Source: DAOPXV01 sp964551445 (lineage in GTDB: Bacteria; Muiribacteriota; UBA9980). Taken from it: a stretch of 64,000 nucleotides of DNA. Location of the stretch: positions 1 to 64,000 of the forward strand of contig CAZKCG010000013.1 in NCBI GenBank assembly GCA_964551445.1, written 5' to 3'. Positions 8,380-17,586 of this stretch are shown in pieces. The position numbers were made by a program, and so were the translations under genes. Numbering within the stretch: position 1 is the stretch's first letter; every line of letters starts with the position of its first letter. The notes below the pieces were generated by a model. That model was not told the origin of the DNA, did no database searches, and saw only the letters and a list, made by a program, of their open reading frames with translations.

Positions 8380-11300
8380 CAGCCTTAAAGCCCGGATACA
8401 ATTTCGCATAACTTTAATAATTTCCGTTTGCATATTGTTATTGTCTATTTCGCATAACGCTTTTTCAGCGCCGCTTCTGGACGCCGTTAATTATAACATC
8501 ATGACCTCCGATTTCGCCGGCGCTCTTTCCGAATGCCGTAAGATAACCGGAGCCGAAGCCGGGCTTCTGGAAGCCGAAGCGCTCGCCGGGTTGGGCGAGT
8601 TCGCGAACGCCGATAAAAAGTACGCCGAACTTATCGAAAAATACGCGGACTCGGTTGAAATATACACCAAAGCCGCTAAATTCCATCTTTCCAGGCTGGA
8701 TTTCGAAAAAGCCGGAACTGTTTATAAAAAAGCGGCTCAGAACATATATGACCGGCCTTCGATATACGCTGCTCAGAGAACAGCTGCCGAAGGCTTGTTT
8801 TCGGCGACGCTCGATTATTATTCCAGATTCGGCATGCGTTCGGCCGAGGTGGAGTTCTACGAAAAGAACGCTCTCTCGCTTCATGAGGCGGCTCCGCGCT
8901 CGGTAAGCCGCGCCGTGTATTATATGCTCGACAGAAAAAAATATGACAGGGCGTCGGCGCTTATCGAAAGCGTTAAGAAGGTCTCGAAAAACACATCGCT
9001 TATCTCTGAGTGCGAGATCGCTCTATACACGAGGCTTATTCTTTCCGGCGAGGAAAAGGAAAAAAACGTATCGAAGGTATGCTCCTTATACGAACAGGCA
9101 ATAACTGAATTCTCGTCTGATTTCGATAAAAGCGCCCTTCTTTTGACCGCGTATTATAATTTTCTTCAGGATAACGCGATCTTCAAAAAAAAGACGGACG
9201 AACTTAAAGCCGGTTTCGATAAAGCTTCCGACGGCGGAAGACTCCTGCTTATAAACCTTATCATGCAGAGCGGCGGCGCGTCCGAGTGTAAAAGCTATAT
9301 TTCCCGTTATCTGACCGCCGGAAAGGCCGCTGAAAAGATCCGCATATCAAGGATATTAAGACATTACGGAGAACATTTCACCGCGGCCGGGCTCGCGCTC
9401 ACCGCTCTGGGTGAAGGTTTGACGCCGGCCGAAGAGCCTGACGCGTATTACGAACTGGCGTCCTCTCTTTCGTCGGCGTATTATATCGACATGCGTTATC
9501 TCGTATTTAAGAACGCAGCTTTTAAGCTCGTTGAAAAAGAAGGCTGCGGCGATTTTCTTTTGAACGCTTCAATGGCCATGAACAGCCGGCGTTTTTTCAG
9601 GCATACATTCGACGCCATGCGCGTGACCCTGCGTCAGCTCATTTCCAGGAACAGCGCTTTGTTTTATTACGGCATGATACTTCAAAAGTATCCCGGCGTT
9701 AAATATCTTGCGAAGATCCAATCGGATCTGGGTTCGCTTTATTCGAGCCTTGGAAGAATGGAAGACTCATTCGCGGCGTATAAAAAACTTTGCGACGACC
9801 ATCCCGGCTCGCCATACGCGGCGGCCGCCCTTAACAACATTATCACGCATTACGGCGGCCTCTATTCGGGGGAAGAACTTGCTTCAAGATCGATAGACGC
9901 CATAGAGGGTCTTATAAAGAAAAACGGATCGAATTCTATCGAATCGGTTAAGGAAGCCGTTGAAACTCTTATAAACCGGTTGACCTATGAGGAAAAAAGC
10001 GCCGCGGTCTATGACGCTTACTATCAGAAAGTGGTCGCTTATCTGGGTTCGCTTCTCAAGACGCGGCCGGCGGACCGTTATTTGAAATCTAAATATTTCA
10101 GCGTTATAGAAAAACTCCACTGGCGTTTCGATAAAAAAATGGAATTCATCGACGCGTGCCTTAAAGAAGATCGATTCGACAGGCAGGCCCTTTCGGCAAA
10201 GGAAAGGCTTATAAGTTCGGAGGCCGTTTCAACATCGGCGGCCGCGTCTTTCTATAAAGACATGCTCAACAAATTTTATGAGCAGTATTTTTTCGTTGAC
10301 GCCGCTTATCAGTCAAAGTTCATTGAAAATCTTTCCCGGTCGGGAAAAACCGGCGAATTCATAGAAGGCCGCAAGGCCGTTTCCGCGGCGCCCCGTCCAT
10401 GCGACGTAAGGCTTCTCGCGGACTGCCTTTTCTTCGTTTCCAGGTTCGAGGAAGCCGAAAAATATTACGAACAATATCTTAAACTCGCGCCTTCCGATAC
10501 TAAGGCGATAATGAGGCTTTCCAATCTTAAACGCTCTTTCGCTAAATCCGCCGAAGCGCTCGCGCTTCTTATGAAGCACATCGAGGCTGCTCCCTCCGAC
10601 AAGAACGGTTATGTGGTCGCCGGCGATCTTCTGGCGTCCATGAACAGATGGGCCGAGGCTGAAACATACTTTAAAAAGCTGACAGTGATAGATCCGGAGA
10701 ACAACGATAATTATCTGGAACTGGCCACCATATACTGGGACTATTTCAAATACGACGACGGGCTCGCCGTTTTAAATTCGAGGCGCGGCAGTTCGGCCGG
10801 CGGATTTATTTTCGGGCGTGAGATCGCGGGCCTGTTCGAACTTACCGATTCAGTGGAAGTGGCCGTGCCTGAATATATTTCTGTCATATGCGCTCCCGAT
10901 GAGGAAGAAGTTTCCGACGCCCCCGGATATGACGGCGGAATCGAAAACGGCGACGCCGCGGAGGGCGACGAGTTCGAGAACAGGCATTCTGAAAGGCGGA
11001 ACGAACGCAGATACTCGCATTATAATTACAGGTACGAGCGGACCGAAAGTCCTGATATAATCGAATGCAGGGCAAGGCTCGTAAAACTTTACGGCCGCGA
11101 GAAAATAAAAAAAGCTATAGACGCGAGTTTCGAGAAATTAATAAGCGGGAATCCTCAAAACTTCAAACTCTACTATGAATATTCCAGGATGCTGATAGAG
11201 TACGGCCACAACGAAAAAGCCTCGATATTTATGAATCAGGCGCTCGCAGCGGCGAAAAAAGGCTATCAGTTCATCCAGCTCGCCTCGGTTTTCGAAACCA

Positions 11301-14300
11301 TAAAAAAAACCGGAGACGCAAAGAAATGCTACATGAAAGCTATAGAGGCCGAGCCGAAGAACACCTCGAATTATAACGACGCGGCTGAATTTTTTCAGAG
11401 ATATTCCATGACCGCGGATAAGGCGGAAGTAATGAAGCTTCGGGCCGAGAATTTTTCCGAGGATTCATATTATCTCGTCGACTACACAAAATATCTTCTT
11501 GAACAAAAGAGCCAGAGCGCGGAAGTTTATGTTACCGCCGGAAACAATTATCAGAGGCTTATCGATAAATACCCGAACAATGTCACCTACAGAAACATGA
11601 TGGCCGACATAAAGATAAAAACGGGCGGCATAGATTCCGCCATCGCTTATATTGCGGCAGTTATAGATGAATCTCTGAAAAAAGGAAAAAAAGGATTTTC
11701 GGCGGATGATATCGCTAAACTTTCTGAAACCCGCGCGAAGCTTCTTTTAAAGGCTAAAAAGACCGACGAGGCGCTGGCCGTTTATTCAGGGCTTATATAT
11801 GAAAACCCCGCCGAGGCCTCTTTCGCCGATATGCTTGCGCGGACGGCCATCGAATATGCCTGCCATGAAAAGATAGAAGCTTTCATAACCGGGCTCGATG
11901 AAACGAAAATGAAGAGCGTCAACCGTCACATGATGCTCGCGCGTTTCTATTCCGGAACGGCTAAGGCTGATAAAACCCTAGAGCATTACAGACAGGCCCT
12001 TGCGCTCGTTCCGCGTTCACGCGCGGCCTTATCCGAACTATTCTACGCGTGCCGTAAATTCGGGAAAAATGACGAATGTAAAAAAACCATCCCCGCTTTT
12101 CTCGCGGTTTGCGAGGCCGAAAATGATGTTTCGCTTACCGACAGATACATCGATTCCGTGAACGTTTATCTTGAAACCGGCGATACATCGAGCGCCGACC
12201 TTCTTTACTCCGGCTACGCGAAAAAGATCCTCGACGAATGGAAGGCGTCGAACCAGAAAGGCTATTGCTCCAAATATGTCCAGGTCCAGAAGCGTTACGC
12301 TTCGGTGCTGGAATCGTATTCTTATTACGCGTCCGCAGTCGCTCTCCTCAACGATATCCTTGAACAGTACGGCTCTGACGCTTATAACAACAAGTATTAT
12401 ATTTACGAGACCCTCGATGATATCTGCGATATCCATATGAAGGCGGGAGAATATGAAAAAGCCCTCAAGGTACTCACGGAAGATATCATCGGCGAAAAAC
12501 TTAAAAACCAGGAAACGACGAGTATCTCCGGGCCTCATTTTAAAAAGGCCGTCAAGCTCTGGAAAATGCTCGGAAAATATGACGAAGCCCTGAAATTTTA
12601 CCGGGAGAATTCGGCCGGAGCTTCAGCCGAAGCGCCCCAATACGGCAAACTTCTTCTCGGTATCTATAAATCCGCCGGAGACTGGAACGCTTATATCGAT
12701 CTGGCCATGGCGTCATCGAATTCTTATGCCGTGAACGAAATGATAAGGCGCTTTTCATTTTCAGCTTTTGACGAGCTGGTAATGAAACTTCTTTTGTGGA
12801 GCGTTCCGCGGCTCGAAAGCGCGAAAAACTTTTCCGAGGCTGTTTCTTGTCTTGTCAAATGCGGCGTTATATCGGAGAAAAAGGGCTGCCCGGAGCTCGC
12901 GGCCTCGTTTTTCGGAATGGCTCTTAAAGCGGCGCCGTCCAACGATACTCTCAGAAATATCGCCGAGTCCCTTTTCGCCGTGAACGCAAACGAACCGGCC
13001 GCCCGCTACTATAAAATCCTTCTGAAAAAATACTCCCCGCGCTCTTACCGCGCCAACGCTCCGGATATAGCGATGAAATTCGCGTCTGCCGGCAGATCAT
13101 CAGACGCCATGGATATAGCCGGTCAGCTTCTGGAAAAATACGCGGATGACGAAAGAATAAAGCTCGAGTGCGCCCGGATATTCATAAGCGCCGGAAACAG
13201 GGATAGAGGGACCGCACTTCTTTCCGATTGCGTTACGGCCGCGGTAGCCGTCGCCGACGTGAGCGAAGCGGTGAACGGCCTCGAAGGCGCTTGCGAACCG
13301 TCCGAATTCCTCTCGAAAATAGATAAATTCATAGCCGGCCGCGTTAAAAAAGAGAACGCGAACGATTACGGCTTCGTTTTCATTAAAAAGATCTCGGCGA
13401 TGGCCAAACTGGCCGGCGCTTCCAATTTAGCCGCCATCGATTCCGCGGCGGCCGCGTATCTTTCGTATGGACCTTCGGCCGGGAGCGTACTGCAATATTT
13501 CGAGTCGCTTTTTGCCGGCTTCGGCGATGAGTTCAAAAAAACCGCTGGATTCAAGGACGTTTATATTAAAAACGCGGGGCTCGTCATTGAAAGTGTCAAC
13601 AAAAAAGGCCTTTCAGACGCGCTTACGGCCGAAGAAAACTCCCGCCTGCTTGAGCTTGTGATCAAAAACGCGCCGGATACGGTTAATTTCGCGGCCGAAC
13701 TTATGCCTCTTCTTTTGAAATTGAAGGCGGCCACGGTTAATCTGGATCCGTCATCCATCGATCTTCTGTATTCGAGCCCAGTTGTTTTCGAGAATAAGCA
13801 CGAGCAGATGTTCGCTTTTTACCGCGAGAATATAGAGGTTTCCGAACGGACAGCGCTTCAGGCGGCTGAAAGGCTTCTTGCTTCAGGCCATTTTACGGCC
13901 GCGCTTAAATTTTCTGCTTTCGCTAAAAAACTCAATGACGAAAGCGAAACGGCCAAACTTTTTACCGTTGAAAGTCTCGAAGGCTCGGGCGATATGGCGC
14001 AAGCGGCAAAACTCGCCGCCGGCATAAATCCGGATAAACTTTATATGCCCGATCCGGTTGAAGGCAACGAAGAGTACGGCGTTTACTATTCGACCGAGAC
14101 CGAGGGTTATAAACTCCGCTACGCGAAGTTTCTGATGAGAGCTGGCGCGCCGGATAAAGCCGGCCCGGTTCTTAAAGGGCTTCTGGCTCAGATGAAAGAG
14201 CGCAACCGTTACGATAAGGCCTATTGCGGGGTCAAGCTCTATGCCGAGGCGCTGAAGGTTTATTTCGAAGCGTTTTCCGCGGCCGAACCGGCGGATGAAT

Positions 14301-14779
14301 TCATGTCCGCTTTCGAGGAAGTATATGACTACCGCGCAGGCGGCCATGACGCCATGACCCTGTACGACAGATCCGGCATAGAAGAACTCGCGGCCGTTTA
14401 TTGCGGCTGGAAGAGCGCCGGAAAGGCCCTGAAAACCGACGGAGATATCAATCTGACGCCCGCTAAAGCATATCTTGACATATCGCTCGCTTTAAAACGC
14501 AACGATTATAAAGGCGCCGAGAAGCAGCTCCGCTACTATACCGGCCTTTATCCCGCCGACCCGGACCTGGCTTCAATAGTCCTTGATAACGCGGGTGAAA
14601 TAGACGACCTCAAACTCATAGGCCGCGTCTGTGACAACATGAAATATATCGATCCGGCAGGTGTTTTAAAATATCAGCAGGTCTATATGACGCAGTTTTC
14701 AGCGCGCGCGCTCGAGATAAAAAATGAAGAAGCGGCCGCCCCGGAGTCTTTGGAAGAATCACCCGCCGAAGGCGAATAA
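8366..14779 (+). CDS. giant secreted TPR-repeat protein
   Basis: 2137 residues from ATG 8366. The frame stays open upstream, but only this start leaves a clean signal peptide (hydrophobic LIISVCILLLSI, cleavage near AFSA). The whole chain consists of helical TPR-like pairs with A-x-x-x-Y/F-x-x-A spacing, for example EAEKYYEQYLKLAPSD and AEAETYFKKLTVIDPEN. One acidic, low-complexity insert rich in D, E, R and Y interrupts them near residue 845-900. It lacks a membrane anchor after the signal, so it is probably periplasmic or cell-surface. Length is far above usual TPR proteins. Overlap with the VIT-vWA gene and close spacing to the next secreted gene suggest a scaffold for an envelope complex (inference). 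Confidence 0.8.
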   Translation: MKNYNSLKARIQFRITLIISVCILLLSISHNAFSAPLLDAVNYNIMTSDFAGALSECRKITGAEAGLLEAEALAGLGEFANADKKYAELIEKYADSVEIYTKAAKFHLSRLDFEKAGTVYKKAAQNIYDRPSIYAAQRTAAEGLFSATLDYYSRFGMRSAEVEFYEKNALSLHEAAPRSVSRAVYYMLDRKKYDRASALIESVKKVSKNTSLISECEIALYTRLILSGEEKEKNVSKVCSLYEQAITEFSSDFDKSALLLTAYYNFLQDNAIFKKKTDELKAGFDKASDGGRLLLINLIMQSGGASECKSYISRYLTAGKAAEKIRISRILRHYGEHFTAAGLALTALGEGLTPAEEPDAYYELASSLSSAYYIDMRYLVFKNAAFKLVEKEGCGDFLLNASMAMNSRRFFRHTFDAMRVTLRQLISRNSALFYYGMILQKYPGVKYLAKIQSDLGSLYSSLGRMEDSFAAYKKLCDDHPGSPYAAAALNNIITHYGGLYSGEELASRSIDAIEGLIKKNGSNSIESVKEAVETLINRLTYEEKSAAVYDAYYQKVVAYLGSLLKTRPADRYLKSKYFSVIEKLHWRFDKKMEFIDACLKEDRFDRQALSAKERLISSEAVSTSAAASFYKDMLNKFYEQYFFVDAAYQSKFIENLSRSGKTGEFIEGRKAVSAAPRPCDVRLLADCLFFVSRFEEAEKYYEQYLKLAPSDTKAIMRLSNLKRSFAKSAEALALLMKHIEAAPSDKNGYVVAGDLLASMNRWAEAETYFKKLTVIDPENNDNYLELATIYWDYFKYDDGLAVLNSRRGSSAGGFIFGREIAGLFELTDSVEVAVPEYISVICAPDEEEVSDAPGYDGGIENGDAAEGDEFENRHSERRNERRYSHYNYRYERTESPDIIECRARLVKLYGREKIKKAIDASFEKLISGNPQNFKLYYEYSRMLIEYGHNEKASIFMNQALAAAKKGYQFIQLASVFETIKKTGDAKKCYMKAIEAEPKNTSNYNDAAEFFQRYSMTADKAEVMKLRAENFSEDSYYLVDYTKYLLEQKSQSAEVYVTAGNNYQRLIDKYPNNVTYRNMMADIKIKTGGIDSAIAYIAAVIDESLKKGKKGFSADDIAKLSETRAKLLLKAKKTDEALAVYSGLIYENPAEASFADMLARTAIEYACHEKIEAFITGLDETKMKSVNRHMMLARFYSGTAKADKTLEHYRQALALVPRSRAALSELFYACRKFGKNDECKKTIPAFLAVCEAENDVSLTDRYIDSVNVYLETGDTSSADLLYSGYAKKILDEWKASNQKGYCSKYVQVQKRYASVLESYSYYASAVALLNDILEQYGSDAYNNKYYIYETLDDICDIHMKAGEYEKALKVLTEDIIGEKLKNQETTSISGPHFKKAVKLWKMLGKYDEALKFYRENSAGASAEAPQYGKLLLGIYKSAGDWNAYIDLAMASSNSYAVNEMIRRFSFSAFDELVMKLLLWSVPRLESAKNFSEAVSCLVKCGVISEKKGCPELAASFFGMALKAAPSNDTLRNIAESLFAVNANEPAARYYKILLKKYSPRSYRANAPDIAMKFASAGRSSDAMDIAGQLLEKYADDERIKLECARIFISAGNRDRGTALLSDCVTAAVAVADVSEAVNGLEGACEPSEFLSKIDKFIAGRVKKENANDYGFVFIKKISAMAKLAGASNLAAIDSAAAAYLSYGPSAGSVLQYFESLFAGFGDEFKKTAGFKDVYIKNAGLVIESVNKKGLSDALTAEENSRLLELVIKNAPDTVNFAAELMPLLLKLKAATVNLDPSSIDLLYSSPVVFENKHEQMFAFYRENIEVSERTALQAAERLLASGHFTAALKFSAFAKKLNDESETAKLFTVESLEGSGDMAQAAKLAAGINPDKLYMPDPVEGNEEYGVYYSTETEGYKLRYAKFLMRAGAPDKAGPVLKGLLAQMKERNRYDKAYCGVKLYAEALKVYFEAFSAAEPADEFMSAFEEVYDYRAGGHDAMTLYDRSGIEELAAVYCGWKSAGKALKTDGDINLTPAKAYLDISLALKRNDYKGAEKQLRYYTGLYPADPDLASIVLDNAGEIDDLKLIGRVCDNMKYIDPAGVLKYQQVYMTQFSARALEIKNEEAAAPESLEESPAEGE

Positions 14780-14806
14780 TCGTTAAGCGAAATGGAGATG
14801 ATCGAA

Positions 14807-16225
14807 ATGAAATATATAAAAATTTTCCTGTTGTCTGCTCTTGTGGCGGCCCTGTTTTCGGGGTGCGCTTATGCCGCCGGTAAAATACCTTCTAAAATAG
14901 GCGTTTCCGAGTGTGAAATGACCCTGTGCGCTAAAAAAACCGGTAAATTGCTGGACGCGTTCCTCAATTCCGAGTTCGTCCGGAAGTTCTCGGAATCGAA
15001 GCTTTTTCCCAGATTCACGCAGAGCCTTGCCTATCAGAAGTACGAGCAGGCGTCGGTCGCGCTCAAGAACAGTTTCGGCGGCGATTTCAAGTACTCCCGG
15101 CTTCTGGATTTTTTAGATTGCGACATCGCCCTTCATATAGTGAACTCGGATCTTGACGCGCTTCTGCTTATGGCTGAGGCGGACCGCAATATCTCAAAAT
15201 ATGAATATTTCATAAAATTCAAAAAAGGCCTCAAAACTGAAAAAGTGGGCGACACTACCATATATCTTGTGAATTCGGCCGACGACATAACCGTTTTCTG
15301 TTTCGCGCCGTTTCAGAATAAAACCTATTTCTCGAACAGTTTTGATCTTTTAAGTTCCGTGGTTTCTAAAAATACCGTCATCGAGGCGAAACCCGTTACG
15401 AAGGCGCCGGCGCTGATCTTTATAAACCTTAGAACGCTGACCGCCCGTCTTACGGATAATTTCAAAAAGAACGAAGGAATATTTTTATACCTGTTCCCGC
15501 CGTCGTCCGAATCCGCGGCTCTTAACATAGCGGCCTTCAACGGAATTACCCCTCCCGGCGACGCCGAGGCGCAGGCCGCCGTCAAGGCTTTTAACAAAGT
15601 GACGCTCCCTCTGGACCTGCCCGCTTTTTCATTTTCAAACGAAAATTTTACGGCGGCGAATTTTTTCGGGACCGCTCTTGGATGCGCTGAAAGCCTTGAA
15701 GTTTCGGCTGATTTTACTGCCATGCTTTCTAAATTTTCATCGGTTTCGGGCAGAGGCTTAAGCGTTATACTCGATTCGGCGGTTAAAGACAGTCTTCAGT
15801 TCATCGTTTCGTTCGGCGTTGAAACCCCGGATGCTATGTCGCAGGCGTCCTTTAAAAAGTATTTTCCCGATATTGACGCGGTTTTTTCAAAGGGCCGGCT
15901 GATACTCTCGAACAAAAAGATCGAGGCTTCAGCATATAAAGAGCTTAATTTCGACTGGCTGAACGCTATCTCGAGATCGCTCGACGCATCCGGCGTTTCA
16001 TATTTTTACTGCATCCGCGGTGAAGCTTTTTCCGCGGCGCTCGGGCAGATGCTTAATATGATGCTCGATCTTAAGAACTGGAAAAGTTCCGACGCTTATG
16101 AATTTTCAGCCGATCTGGCTGATTCGCTGGAAATTTTTAAAGCGTTCGCTCATATCCTGGTCTTCTCCCCTGCCGGAGGCGGGGTTAAAAATCTTAATTC
16201 CTCGATCAGCGTGAGTTTTAAATAA
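14807..16225 (+). CDS. secreted protein of unknown function, third gene of the VIT-vWA operon
   Basis: 472 residues from ATG 14807, chosen because GGAGA (14795-14799) lies at proper spacing and a signal peptide follows at once; an in-frame ATG at 14792 overlaps that site. The N-terminus ends in ALFSGC-AYAA, which could be a lipoprotein box at Cys or a signal peptidase I site. The body alternates beta-strand and amphipathic helix segments with FG-rich strands, loosely like DUF3352-type proteins, but I cannot assign a family. It begins 27 bp after the TPR gene ends, so it is almost certainly co-transcribed with it. Confidence 0.65.
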   Translation: MKYIKIFLLSALVAALFSGCAYAAGKIPSKIGVSECEMTLCAKKTGKLLDAFLNSEFVRKFSESKLFPRFTQSLAYQKYEQASVALKNSFGGDFKYSRLLDFLDCDIALHIVNSDLDALLLMAEADRNISKYEYFIKFKKGLKTEKVGDTTIYLVNSADDITVFCFAPFQNKTYFSNSFDLLSSVVSKNTVIEAKPVTKAPALIFINLRTLTARLTDNFKKNEGIFLYLFPPSSESAALNIAAFNGITPPGDAEAQAAVKAFNKVTLPLDLPAFSFSNENFTAANFFGTALGCAESLEVSADFTAMLSKFSSVSGRGLSVILDSAVKDSLQFIVSFGVETPDAMSQASFKKYFPDIDAVFSKGRLILSNKKIEASAYKELNFDWLNAISRSLDASGVSYFYCIRGEAFSAALGQMLNMMLDLKNWKSSDAYEFSADLADSLEIFKAFAHILVFSPAGGGVKNLNSSISVSFK

Positions 16226-16246
16226 AATTGAAAGGGATAATTCAAT

Positions 16247-16663
16247 TTGAATTTCGATAGTTTTTACGTCAATATTTTAAAAGAGACATCCGCTTTAGAC
16301 GAACGCGTTCTTGGTGAGATACAGATCGAATCCAATTGCTTTCTCGTTAAGAACGATTTTATAGGAGAAGCTGATACGGCCCTCGGACACGGCCTTATAA
16401 AATCTCTTTTTTACGTCATGGCTGAAAAAGAGACGAAGCCTTCGGACATAATACTCATTAACCGCGGCGTGCTTCTCGCTGTTTCCGGGTCGCCGGTTCT
16501 GAGCGCCCTGTGCGAGCTTGAACGATCCGGCGTTTCAATACTATGCTGCGGAACCTCCCTGAATCACTTTAAGATGCGTGAAACCCTATCTATAGGCTAT
16601 GTATCTAATATGTACGATATACTTGAGGTATTGATGCGGGCAAAAAAGGTTATAAGTATATGA
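16247..16663 (+). CDS. DsrE/YedF-like sulfurtransferase-fold protein
   Basis: 138 residues from TTG 16247, preceded by AAAGGGA (16231-16237). The sequence matches the C-terminal DsrE-like domain of YedF: LIKSLFY, a strand SDIILINRGVLLAV, the segment SGVSILCCGTSLNHF with two Cys, then IGYVSNMYDI. In YedF this domain follows an N-terminal TusA-like domain, which is absent here. YedF is associated with selenium metabolism; no selD or selA is in the window, so the role is open. It lies 21 bp after the secreted gene and ends the operon. Confidence 0.75.
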   Translation: MNFDSFYVNILKETSALDERVLGEIQIESNCFLVKNDFIGEADTALGHGLIKSLFYVMAEKETKPSDIILINRGVLLAVSGSPVLSALCELERSGVSILCCGTSLNHFKMRETLSIGYVSNMYDILEVLMRAKKVISI

Positions 16664-16946
16664 CGCCGGGTCCTGGCATAAGCCGCGCCGAGCCGATCGC
16701 CCGGGGACAAGCGGTTTACGGCCATTCGTTTCCGCCGGCCATGAACGAGAGTATTCACGGAGGAGGAAAACGGCATAATCGCGGTTCGTTAATAATACAT
16801 CTGTTATGATCACTTAATAAGTCAAATATTTAGTCAGATAAGTCTATAAAAACGACGAAAAAAAAAGAAAAAACAAGTAAAACGAACATATATTTTTGAA
16901 AAACTGTTAATTGGTCATTTACAATGATATATGGTCTAAAAATGAG
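16664..16946. other. intergenic stretch without a recognisable gene
   Basis: The first 125 bp are GC-rich and the rest is AT-rich. No plausible ORF is visible on either strand. A strong Shine-Dalgarno-like GGAGGAGG occurs near 16759-16766 but no start codon follows. Short self-complementary pieces such as GGCC (16720-16723) with GGCC (16737-16740) exist. It does not match tRNA-Sec, SRP RNA, 6S or RNase P core motifs. It may be a structured RNA or a gene remnant. Confidence 0.4.
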
Positions 16947-16975
16947 TTGACAACGGTGTTCAACTGTGGTATAAT
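16947..16975 (+). promoter_or_regulatory. consensus promoter of the tRNA operon
   Basis: TTGACA (16947-16952), 17-nt spacer, TATAAT (16970-16975): a perfect match at both hexamers, as expected for a stable-RNA promoter. It lies 37 bp before the first tRNA. Confidence 0.92.
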
Positions 16976-17012
16976 CTCCTTACTTCAAAAATACGGCTTT
17001 TTAAAAATAATC

Positions 17013-17085
17013 GGGCGGTTAGCTCAGCTGGGAGAGCATTAGCCTTACAAGCTAAGGGTCACAGGTTCGAGCCCTGTACCGCCCA
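17013..17085 (+). tRNA. tRNA-Val (UAC)
   Basis: Acceptor GGGCGGT pairs with ACCGCCC. The anticodon stem TTAGC/GCTAA holds loop CTTACAA, anticodon TAC. The T-loop GGTTCGAGC is present. Discriminator A; CCA is not encoded. Confidence 0.97.
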
Positions 17086-17099
17086 TTTTCAAAATTCCT

Positions 17100-17173
17100 G
17101 GAGCGGTGGTGGAGATAGTTAACACGCCGGCCTGTCAAGCCGGAGATCGCGGGAGCGAGACCCGTCCGCTCCG
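17100..17173 (+). tRNA. tRNA-Asp (GUC)
   Basis: Acceptor GGAGCGG pairs with CCGCTCC. The anticodon stem CCGGC/GCCGG holds loop CTGTCAA, anticodon GTC. Discriminator G as expected for Asp; CCA is not encoded. The T-loop region reads CGGGAGCGAGACCCG, with GAGC in place of the usual TTC at the start of the loop, which is atypical. Confidence 0.92.
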
Positions 17174-17190
17174 TTTTTTATTTATACGAT

Positions 17191-17263
<73 letters not shown>

Positions 17264-17312
17264 TTATTTAAATATTAAAGGGGTTTTTCAAGCTAATCTT
17301 TTTATCAAATCC

Positions 17313-17384
17313 GGCGGCATAGCCAAGTGGCTAAGGCAGAGGACTGCAAATCCTTTATCCTCGGTTCAAGTCCGAGTGCCGCCT
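17313..17384 (+). tRNA. tRNA-Cys (GCA)
   Basis: Acceptor GGCGGCA pairs with TGCCGCC. The anticodon loop CTGCAAA gives anticodon GCA. Discriminator T (U), the classic Cys identity base. A run of Ts from about 17390 follows and may end the transcript; CCA is not encoded. Confidence 0.96.
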
Positions 17385-17492
17385 TTCTCTTTTTTTTACT
17401 CCCGTCAAAGCACATTTTAATGCCACGCTTCTATTTTGCTGTATATTTTTAAAAAAGAAGTTTGTTTTTATTTTTCTATTCAATGCCATCAG

Positions 17493-17513
17493 GCGTTCTA
17501 ACGGATAGAACGC
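17493..17513 (+). promoter_or_regulatory. perfect hairpin in the leader of the sigma-54 activator gene
   Basis: GCGTTCTA (17493-17500) and TAGAACGC (17506-17513) form a perfect 8-bp inverted repeat with a 5-nt loop, 74 bp before the ATG. No T-run follows, so it is not a simple terminator. It could be an operator or leader structure. The rest of 17385-17586 is AT-rich with no gene. Confidence 0.5.
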
Positions 17514-17586
17514 GGAATGTCCGGTATCAGGCGCCGTTAAAAATGACCGTAAAGAAGCGCCGGTACGGCCAGGGAGAATAAAATAA

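Noticed and set aside
16664..16800. SRP RNA, RNase P RNA, 6S RNA or tRNA-Sec linked to the YedF-like gene
   Set aside because: None of the diagnostic core motifs is present.
16586..16813. 75-residue minus-strand reading frame beside the tRNA operon
   Set aside because: It overlaps the YedF-like gene end, has no Shine-Dalgarno, and its composition is that of a shadow frame.
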